Assembly: GCF_025949665.1 (NCBI RefSeq)
Contig: NZ_JAPDFT010000001.1
Span: 2,666,001 to 2,730,000 of the forward strand
DNA length: 64,000 bases
Reading direction: 5' to 3'
From: Chryseobacterium viscerum
GTDB taxonomy: Bacteria > Bacteroidota > Bacteroidia > Flavobacteriales > Weeksellaceae
This document shows positions 34,286 through 40,773 of this stretch, one piece after another (the first letter of the stretch is position 1; each line of letters opens with the position of its first letter). Both the position numbers and the translations under genes were made by a program. The notes below the pieces were generated by a model, which worked only from the letters and a program-made list of their open reading frames with translations, was not told the origin of the DNA and did not search any database.

Positions 34286-35686
34286 ATGTACAAGAAATTA
34301 ATTTTATTGGGTGTACTTTCCGTAAGTTTAAGTTCATGCATCGGTTATAAAGAGCCCACAAAGGAAAATATAGACCAGCTTAAAGAAAAGAGTGAAATCG
34401 CTTCCCACATAGAAATCCCGGATGAATGGATCTTCGACAGAAAAGCAAATGCAAGATCAATTTCCTATGACTGGATCAATGATCTTAAAACACCTCAACT
34501 GGAAACCCTGATTAATGAAGGGATGCTTTTTAATGCTGATCTCATTATTGCCAAGGAAAAACTGAATCAGGTTGAACTGGCGATGGAAATTGCAGGAAGT
34601 GATCTTTATCCCAGTGTAAGCGCAGTAGCCAATACTTCCAATAATTTAGTCAGCAATACCCAGATTCAGCGTCTTGCGTTAAAAGCTAACTGGGAGATTG
34701 ATCTTTGGGGGAAAAATAAATCTTCACAGATGGCAAGCACCAGCAATTATTTTTCTGCTAAACACCAGAACACCTTACTGCATCAATCTGTCGCAGGGAT
34801 GATTGCTAAGGCTTATTTTCTGAATATCGCAGGAAATATTCAGGAAGATAAGATTGAAAGTTATATTCAGAAGTCTAAAGACCTGGAAAAGTTGTATGTC
34901 ATTCAAAAGAAAGTTGGAACGGCAAATGCTCTGGATATCTCCAATATAACAGCAGAGATTATTTCCCTGCAGGGTTATCTTGAAAAGGTAAAAAATGCGA
35001 ATACACAATCCAGAAGATCTCTGGAACTGCTCACCGGAAAGTATCCGGAAGGGAAACTGGCGACTCAGAATTTTTTCAGTCCTGCAGGGAATAGTATTCC
35101 GGAATCTTTTCCTCTTGAACTTTTAGAAAACAGATCAGATATACAGGCGAGTCATTTTCAGATTGAAAAGGCTTTTTATGAAGTACAGCAGGCAAAAGCG
35201 GCAAGACTTCCTTCATTGAGCATCAGTTCTTCTCTTGGCTCTGCCGGAAGTAATGTGGAATCTATTAATTCTTTATTTTCCAATCCACTATTAAAAGTAG
35301 GCGGTGGATTAGTTTCACCGTTATTCAACAGCGGAAAACTAAAAAAGAATGTGGAGATAAAAAATTCTCAGCAGAAACAGGTTGTTGAAGAATATTCAAA
35401 AGCTGTTCTGAATGCCTTGAACGAAGTGGAATCTTCTTTAGCCAATCTCCGTTCCATTGAAAAGCAGATTACGTACACTACTAACGCTGTCAATGAACTG
35501 AAGAATAATATTACCCTCACCGAGAAACAAATAAAGGTAGGTACCAACAACAGCTTTGTACTGATCCGTAAACAGAGGGATCTCCTGAAAAATGAAATGA
35601 ACCTTATCAGTCTGGAACTTCAGTACAGAATAGAGCGTATTAATCTTTATATGGCTCTAGGCGCAGAGAACTTCATTTATTCATAA
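34286..35686 (+). CDS. TolC/OprM-like outer-membrane efflux lipoprotein
   Basis: The 466-residue protein begins with a lipoprotein signal (VSLSSC). It has the two OEP repeats of the NodT/OprM class: TPQLETLINEGMLFNADLII, LALKANWEIDLWGKNKSS and LLENRSDIQASHFQIEKA, with long helices between. It forms the outer-membrane and periplasmic channel for the HlyD adaptor encoded 1 bp upstream. Length is normal for the family. The gene ends before a hairpin that can terminate both this operon and the convergent sulfur operon. Confidence 0.87.
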   Translation: MYKKLILLGVLSVSLSSCIGYKEPTKENIDQLKEKSEIASHIEIPDEWIFDRKANARSISYDWINDLKTPQLETLINEGMLFNADLIIAKEKLNQVELAMEIAGSDLYPSVSAVANTSNNLVSNTQIQRLALKANWEIDLWGKNKSSQMASTSNYFSAKHQNTLLHQSVAGMIAKAYFLNIAGNIQEDKIESYIQKSKDLEKLYVIQKKVGTANALDISNITAEIISLQGYLEKVKNANTQSRRSLELLTGKYPEGKLATQNFFSPAGNSIPESFPLELLENRSDIQASHFQIEKAFYEVQQAKAARLPSLSISSSLGSAGSNVESINSLFSNPLLKVGGGLVSPLFNSGKLKKNVEIKNSQQKQVVEEYSKAVLNALNEVESSLANLRSIEKQITYTTNAVNELKNNITLTEKQIKVGTNNSFVLIRKQRDLLKNEMNLISLELQYRIERINLYMALGAENFIYS

Positions 35687-35696
35687 TTTTATACTT

Positions 35697-35731
35697 AAAA
35701 GACTGCAGATTATTTTCTACAGTCTTTTTTT
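35697..35731. terminator. Bidirectional terminator
   Basis: An AAAAGACTG / CAGTCTTTT stem with A and T runs on either side lies between the convergent TolC-like and YeeE/YedE genes. Confidence 0.65.
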
Positions 35732-35737
35732 AAGGTA

Positions 35738-36232
35738 TTAATGAGGTAATTTGTCTCTGAAATATCCATATACCCATGTTCCGGCAACAGCACTCAGCAG
35801 CGTAACAGATACTGCCAAAGCACCTGTTCCGATCTGGGCAAAAAGAGGTCCTGGACAAGCTCCGGTAATGGCCCAGCCAAAACCAAATATCAATCCTCCG
35901 TAAATCTGACCTTTGTTGAACTTCTTAGGGGTAAGTGTAATGGGTTCACCATATATTGTTTTGATCTTGAATTTTTTGATCAGCCACACAGAAATCATTC
36001 CTACCAATACAGCACTTCCGATGATTCCGTACATATGGAAAGACTGCAGACGGAACATTTCCTGTATTCTGAACCAGCTGATCACTTCTGCTTTCACAAA
36101 TATAATCCCGAATATAACTCCTGCAGCAAGGTACTTCAGGTTATGATACCATTGATGAGTAACCGTATTTTCATTCACACAAACAGTATCCTGCTGATGT
36201 ATGTTCTGTTCTTTTTCTTTTTCTTTTATCAT
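35738..36232 (-). CDS. YeeE/YedE family thiosulfate/sulfur transporter subunit
   Basis: The 164-residue protein has four membrane helices and the family motif GWAITGACPGPLFAQIG with a conserved Cys. The short YeeE/YedE proteins usually come in pairs that together equal one full-length thiosulfate transporter, and its partner lies 28 bp upstream. The cytoplasmic N-terminus (MIKEKEKEQNIHQQDTVC) is longer than usual. It is the last gene of the sulfur cluster and probably imports thiosulfate or another sulfane sulfur compound. Confidence 0.82.
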   Translation of the reverse strand: MIKEKEKEQNIHQQDTVCVNENTVTHQWYHNLKYLAAGVIFGIIFVKAEVISWFRIQEMFRLQSFHMYGIIGSAVLVGMISVWLIKKFKIKTIYGEPITLTPKKFNKGQIYGGLIFGFGWAITGACPGPLFAQIGTGALAVSVTLLSAVAGTWVYGYFRDKLPH

Positions 36233-36260
36233 TATTTCAGATTCATTTTAAAAATTAAAC

Positions 36261-36824
36261 TTACAGGGAAAGGATCACTGGCAGAATAAGATTGGCCATT
36301 AAAAAGCCACCTATCATAAAGCAGATTGTTGCCACTAAAGAAGGCCACTGCAAATTGGAAAGCCCCATGATTGCATGCCCGCTGGTACATCCTCCTGCGT
36401 ATCTTGTTCCAAAACCTACTAAAAAACCTCCAACAACCATTGTGATAAACCCTCTCCAGGTCAACAGGCTTTCAAAGTTCATCAGCTGTCCCGGAACCAG
36501 ATTACTGTAATCTGTGATTCCGTAGCCTGCCAGTTCGGCTTTCAGACTGGGATTTACTGTTATTGCATTTGGATTAAGCAAAAAATTGGCAGCAATCATT
36601 CCACCGAAGAAAATTCCCAGGACAAAAAATAAATTCCAGGCTTCTTTTTTCCAGTCGTATTTGAAAAAGTTTACATTGGCAGGTATACAGGCTGCGCAGA
36701 TATGCCTAAGCGAGGAACTGATTCCAAAGGATTTATTCCCCATCACTAATAAAGCAGGAACGGTAAGACCAATTAATGGACCTGCAATATACCATGGCCA
36801 CGGTTCTTTTATAATCTCCAACAT
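36261..36824 (-). CDS. YeeE/YedE family thiosulfate/sulfur transporter subunit
   Basis: The 187-residue protein has about four or five membrane helices and the family motif GTRYAGGCTSGHAIMGLS with its conserved Cys. A further Cys lies in RHICAACIPAN. It is the other half of the paired transporter. It starts 11 bp after the MBL-rhodanese gene on the same strand, so import and sulfur oxidation are probably co-expressed. Confidence 0.85.
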   Translation of the reverse strand: MLEIIKEPWPWYIAGPLIGLTVPALLVMGNKSFGISSSLRHICAACIPANVNFFKYDWKKEAWNLFFVLGIFFGGMIAANFLLNPNAITVNPSLKAELAGYGITDYSNLVPGQLMNFESLLTWRGFITMVVGGFLVGFGTRYAGGCTSGHAIMGLSNLQWPSLVATICFMIGGFLMANLILPVILSL

Positions 36825-36835
36825 TTCTTCTTTTT

Positions 36836-38260
36836 TTAATCTAATTTATTTAAAATTTTAGTCTGACACACAAAATCACTTGTAGGAATATTTGTTGTGG
36901 ATGCAATGGCTTTAAATCCTCCTTCAATTTCTGTAAAATTCCTGTAACCTCTTGCCTGAAGGATGCTTGCGGCCATGGTGCTTCTGTATCCGCTTCCGCA
37001 ATGCATATAAAAGTGTTCTTCCGGCTGTAAACGATTAATCCATTCATTAATATATGCTAAAGGCATGCTGTAGGCTTCATGAATATGTTCTGCATTATAT
37101 TCACTTTCTTTTCTTATATCAATGATTTCTGCTTCTTTTTCTTTGATTTCGGTTTCAAACTGCTCTGCAGAAATACGGTTAACAATGTCTGTTTCTTTTC
37201 CGCTCTTTTCCCAGGCTTTAAAACCACCATCCAAAAACCCTAAAATATGATCAAATCCTACTCTGCTTAATCTTGTTACAGCTTCTTCTTCAGTTCCTTT
37301 TTCCGTTACCAGAAGAATAGATTGGTTCACATCAGCAATTAAAGCACCCACCCAAGGGGCAAAATCACCGTCCAGACCTATATTTATTGATTGGGGGATA
37401 AAACCTTTGGCAAATTCACTGTTGTTTCTTACATCTAAAATTAAAGCTCCTGAAGCTTCAGCAATTTCCTCAAACTGTTCCGGAGACAGTGCATGTAGTC
37501 CCTGTGAAAGCACTTCATCAAAGCTGCTGTATCCTTTTTTATTCATCATCACATTCATTCCAAAATAAGCAGGAGGAGGTAAAAGTCCATCTGTTACTTC
37601 TTTTATAAAACTCTGTCTGTCTTTTTGATTCAAAGCATAATTCGTACTTTTCTGATTTCCCAGGGTATCTACCGTTTCTTTCTGCATATTTTTACCACAG
37701 GCAGAGCCGGCTCCATGAGCAGGATATACAATAATATCATCATGTAAAGGCAAGATTTTATGGTATAAACTGTCGTATAAAAGTCCTGCCAGTTCTTCCT
37801 GAGTCATATTCGTTCCCTTCTGTGCCAGATCCGGACGGCCTACATCTCCAAGGAATAAAGTATCACCGCTAAAAAGTGCTTTTTCAACGCCATTTTCATC
37901 AATCAGGAGATAGCATGAGCTCTCAAGAGTGTGCCCAGGTGTATGAAGAACTTTAATTTTAATATCACCTATTTCAAATATCTGCTCATTTTCTGCAATA
38001 ATAGCTTCAAACTCAGGATTTGCGGTCGGTCCATACACAACCGGGGCACCTGTTTTATGGCTTAAATCAAGATGCCCGCTGACAAAATCAGCATGAAAAT
38101 GGGTCTCAAAAATGTATTTCAACTGTACTCCATCTTCTTCTAATCTGTTGATATAAGGTTGTGTTTCCCTTAAAGGATCAATGATGGCCGCTTCTCCGGC
38201 TGAAGTGATATAGTAAGCTCCCTGTGCCAGGCATCCTGTATAAATCTGTTCTATTTTCAT
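36836..38260 (-). CDS. MBL-fold hydrolase with two rhodanese domains (persulfide dioxygenase-like)
   Basis: The 474-residue protein has an N-terminal metallo-beta-lactamase domain with THFHAD (residues 53-58, ETHE1-like, one iron) and LHTPGHT and GDTLFLGDVGRPDL. Two rhodanese domains follow. The first (about 265-360, LILDVRNNSEF) has lost its catalytic Cys: LVTEKGTEEEA stands at the active-site loop. The second (about 375-460) keeps it in MHCGSGYRS. The expected role is oxidation of glutathione-type persulfide to sulfite plus sulfur transfer. It is followed by the YeeE/YedE pair. A 25-bp element lies 55 bp upstream (38316-38340). Confidence 0.87.
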   Translation of the reverse strand: MKIEQIYTGCLAQGAYYITSAGEAAIIDPLRETQPYINRLEEDGVQLKYIFETHFHADFVSGHLDLSHKTGAPVVYGPTANPEFEAIIAENEQIFEIGDIKIKVLHTPGHTLESSCYLLIDENGVEKALFSGDTLFLGDVGRPDLAQKGTNMTQEELAGLLYDSLYHKILPLHDDIIVYPAHGAGSACGKNMQKETVDTLGNQKSTNYALNQKDRQSFIKEVTDGLLPPPAYFGMNVMMNKKGYSSFDEVLSQGLHALSPEQFEEIAEASGALILDVRNNSEFAKGFIPQSINIGLDGDFAPWVGALIADVNQSILLVTEKGTEEEAVTRLSRVGFDHILGFLDGGFKAWEKSGKETDIVNRISAEQFETEIKEKEAEIIDIRKESEYNAEHIHEAYSMPLAYINEWINRLQPEEHFYMHCGSGYRSTMAASILQARGYRNFTEIEGGFKAIASTTNIPTSDFVCQTKILNKLD

Positions 38261-38291
38261 ATTATTTATTTTTTGATATTGTTATCGGATA

Positions 38292-38340
38292 CAAATCTCC
38301 TGCTTTCTTTTTCCCTCTACAGCTACTTTTGTTACACAAG
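38292..38340 (-). promoter_or_regulatory. Crp-like operator and weak promoter of MBL-rhodanese operon
   Basis: The 25-bp segment 38316-38340 matches 39176-39200 at 24 of 25 positions. On the minus strand it holds TGTAAC-N4-GTAGCT (38336 to 38321), an imperfect dyad. Exactly 16 bp further lies GAGATTTG (38299 to 38292), a degenerate -7 box. This is the geometry of an activator site next to a weak promoter. Recognition by the Crp/Fnr protein of this cluster is inferred. Confidence 0.55.
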
Positions 38341-38344
38341 AAAT

Positions 38345-39127
38345 TTAAAAGAATATTTCTTTGGTGATAATATAAATACCCATGATCAGGATAAACCATC
38401 CGAATGCAGGTTTCAGCTTTTTGCCATCTACCTTTTTTGATAATTGTAAACCTATTATAATTCCTGCAATGGCAATTGTGGCAATAGAAATCAATAGCCC
38501 CCATTCTATTTTTACGTGATTTACAGAAGAGAAGAAGCCTATCAAAGAATTCAAGGAAATAATGACTAAAGAAGTTCCAATCGCCATCTTCATTGGAATT
38601 TTTAAAAGATTGACCAATGCCGGAATAATCATAAAACCACCTCCTGCACCTACCAATCCGGTTAGAACACCTACAATAACCCCCTGCCCAGCTGCCAGCA
38701 AAGCATTATTCTTATCTGTAGTCCTTTCTGAAACATTGCTTTTTATCATTTTATAAGAAGCCAGAATCATCAGTCCAGCAAAAATCAATAATAAAAAAAT
38801 GTCTCTGGTGATGGTAAAGTTCTGTATTTTAATTACCTCTTCCGGAATGAAAGGGAGAAGATATATTCTGGTCAGAAAGATGGAAACCACAGAAGGAATT
38901 CCGAATATCAACGCCATTTTAAAATCGACCAAACCTTTTTTAAAATATGACATTGATCCCACCAAACTGCTTACTCCCACTATAAAAAGGGAATATTCCG
39001 TTGCCAGAAAGACATCAACTCCAAAGAGATAAACCAGAACGGGAACGGTGAGAATACTTCCGCCACCTCCGATCAGACCGAGTGACACCCCGATTAAAAC
39101 TGCTGCTGCATACCCTATAATTTCCAT
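38345..39127 (-). CDS. TauE/SafE family sulfite exporter
   Basis: Starting at MEIIGYAAAVLIG the product is 260 residues; an upstream in-frame start at 39214 would translate the operator and is rejected. It has about eight membrane helices and two TSUP repeats with glycine-rich turns (LGLIGGGGSILTVP and LVGAGGGFMIIPAL). It probably exports the sulfite made by the MBL persulfide dioxygenase encoded downstream. It has its own copy of the 25-bp element upstream, so it and the MBL operon are co-regulated but separately transcribed. Confidence 0.87.
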   Translation of the reverse strand: MEIIGYAAAVLIGVSLGLIGGGGSILTVPVLVYLFGVDVFLATEYSLFIVGVSSLVGSMSYFKKGLVDFKMALIFGIPSVVSIFLTRIYLLPFIPEEVIKIQNFTITRDIFLLLIFAGLMILASYKMIKSNVSERTTDKNNALLAAGQGVIVGVLTGLVGAGGGFMIIPALVNLLKIPMKMAIGTSLVIISLNSLIGFFSSVNHVKIEWGLLISIATIAIAGIIIGLQLSKKVDGKKLKPAFGWFILIMGIYIITKEIFF

Positions 39128-39151
39128 TTCACTATTCAAATAATTCTGATG

Positions 39152-39200
39152 CAAAAATGGGAAAGTGAATGAAAGTCTACAGCTACTTTTGTTACATAAG
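39152..39200 (-). promoter_or_regulatory. Crp-like operator and weak promoter of TauE/SafE gene
   Basis: This is the second copy of the 25-bp element (39176-39200), with TGTAAC-N4-GTAGCT on the minus strand (39196 to 39181). A CATTTTTG box (39159 to 39152) lies 16 bp downstream, the same spacing as before the MBL gene. Both -7 boxes lack the TA of TAnnTTTG, which fits promoters that need an activator. Confidence 0.55.
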
Positions 39201-39380
39201 GGAAGATTTAACACGAATGAACACTAACATGTTCACAAAGGGCACAAGGAAATTATCCGAGGTTGGTTTTCCTTTGGTTTGCAAATGATAGGTTGACCAC
39301 CCTGTCAAAAATTCTCTGATTTTTTGCCACCCCTCCAGAGAAGAGGAATATGTCTACCTTTTATGAAATTGAGGTAAATA

Positions 39381-40019
39381 TTATGGATTGAGGGTTTTCA
39401 GGAGGGTAATTTTGTTTCTGCCAAGCTTTAGTTTTCCGTCTTCTTCCAGTTGCTTGAGAAGTCTGGAAACTACTACTCTTGCCGTTCCCAATTCATTCGC
39501 AAGCTGTTCATGAGTTGTGTTGATGGTTTCAGAATGGGTAAGTTCAGATTTTTTCTGAAGCAGATTCAACAGTCTTTCATCTATTTTTTTGAAAGCAATG
39601 GCATTGATGATATCCAATAGTTCTTCAAATCTTTTATGATATAATCTGAAAATATAGTCTAACCATTCCGGGTGTTCCTTGATAAATAAAGACACTTTGT
39701 CTACAGGAAGAAAAAGGATTTCAGCATCTTCCTCAATCTCGGCTTTTACGATGCTTTTTTCGTTATGCATTCCACCAAGAAAAGACATGATACAGCTCTC
39801 TCCCGCTTTGATGTAGTACAGTAAAATTTCACGCCCGTCTTCTTCAGTCCTGATGACCTTCAGCATTCCTTTCATCACAATAGGAATAGAACGGATGGAA
39901 GCATTTTCATCTAATATGATATCTCCTTCATGGTAGTTTTTGGTTGTACCATATTGATACAGCTTTTCTACCAGGTCCGGTGATGAAAATTCGGAAGAAA
40001 GTATGGTATTGTTCTGCAT
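39381..40019 (-). CDS. Crp/Fnr family regulator of the sulfur cluster
   Basis: The 212-residue protein has a cNMP-binding-type beta roll (YHEGDIILDENASIRSIPIV), a dimerisation helix (LYHKRFEELLDIINAIAFKK) and a C-terminal winged HTH (HEQLANELGTARVVVSRLLK). There is one Cys, in AGESCIMSF, placed where Bacteroidota relatives near sulfur genes also carry a Cys, so thiol or persulfide sensing is possible. It is encoded on the same strand, upstream of the TauE/SafE and MBL genes, and is the likely reader of their shared 25-bp element. Confidence 0.85.
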   Translation of the reverse strand: MQNNTILSSEFSSPDLVEKLYQYGTTKNYHEGDIILDENASIRSIPIVMKGMLKVIRTEEDGREILLYYIKAGESCIMSFLGGMHNEKSIVKAEIEEDAEILFLPVDKVSLFIKEHPEWLDYIFRLYHKRFEELLDIINAIAFKKIDERLLNLLQKKSELTHSETINTTHEQLANELGTARVVVSRLLKQLEEDGKLKLGRNKITLLKTLNP

Positions 40020-40034
40020 AATTTTAATTCTAAA

Positions 40035-40745
40035 TTATTTATGTTTTAGGTAATTTACCATTTGATTTACTAATATCGAATCTTTTTTATCAAATTGAAA
40101 GCATTTAATATCAGTATAATAACTTTTTTTATCTGAGTATAGATAGTTTGTCAGCCATTCACTGCTCTTGGAATTTATAAAAGCTTTATCTAATGACCTC
40201 CCAATAACTCGATTATTTTCAGAGTGACAGCTTAGACAATTGTATTCATAATTAGTTAATCCAGTTTCTTTGTTTTTGTTTGAGAAATTCTTCTTATCTA
40301 AAATATTTGAATTGCCAATATTGTCTATTTTAAAACCAGATAATATTGTAGCAACTTTTTCCCTATCTTTTAATAAAGATGACGATATAATAACTCCATC
40401 TAATGAATCTAATTTTGGAACATAAATATTATAAAATCCTTGTTTAAAATTTGGAATTTCAATGACTGCTTCTCTCCCATTTATTTCAATTTGTTCCCTT
40501 AAATTTTCACTTAATTTATTTTTGTAAATTTTATGATTATATCTTCCATAATTTATAAATATAGTATCTTCATTATTAGTTAAATATGCACTATAAGAAT
40601 CAATCATCTTTGGTTCTATTAATTTCCAATCAGAAGGATAATTAAAACTAACTTTTCCTATTTTAAATTCTTTTGCTTTTACATTCTCAGGCTTACATGA
40701 AAACATAAAAAAAAACAATAAAATGAAGGAAATTGATTTGTACAT
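40035..40745 (-). CDS. Lipoprotein with C-terminal cytochrome c haem motif
   Basis: The 236-residue protein has a lipoprotein signal (lipobox FMFSC, Cys17). A beta-rich domain follows (KVSFNYPSDWKLIEP, then AYLTNNEDTIFINYGRYNH), and then a C-terminal segment with CLSCH (Cys170, Cys173, His174), a covalent haem c site. No other Cys-x-x-Cys-His is present. A possible axial Met lies in LVNQMVNYLK. Base composition is very AT-rich. The gene lies 15 bp before the Crp/Fnr gene, so it may feed electrons from sulfur chemistry or act as a redox sensor; that link is inference. No named family is recognised. Confidence 0.65.
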   Translation of the reverse strand: MYKSISFILLFFFMFSCKPENVKAKEFKIGKVSFNYPSDWKLIEPKMIDSYSAYLTNNEDTIFINYGRYNHKIYKNKLSENLREQIEINGREAVIEIPNFKQGFYNIYVPKLDSLDGVIISSSLLKDREKVATILSGFKIDNIGNSNILDKKNFSNKNKETGLTNYEYNCLSCHSENNRVIGRSLDKAFINSKSSEWLTNYLYSDKKSYYTDIKCFQFDKKDSILVNQMVNYLKHK

Positions 40746-40773
40746 AAGTCTGATAATATTGCAACTAATAAGG

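Noticed and set aside
38262..38504. 80-residue ORF across the TauE/SafE C-terminus and operator
   Set aside because: It overlaps a real gene in another frame and translates the 25-bp element; the peptide shared with the other copy (CNKSSCR) comes from the DNA repeat, not from protein homology.
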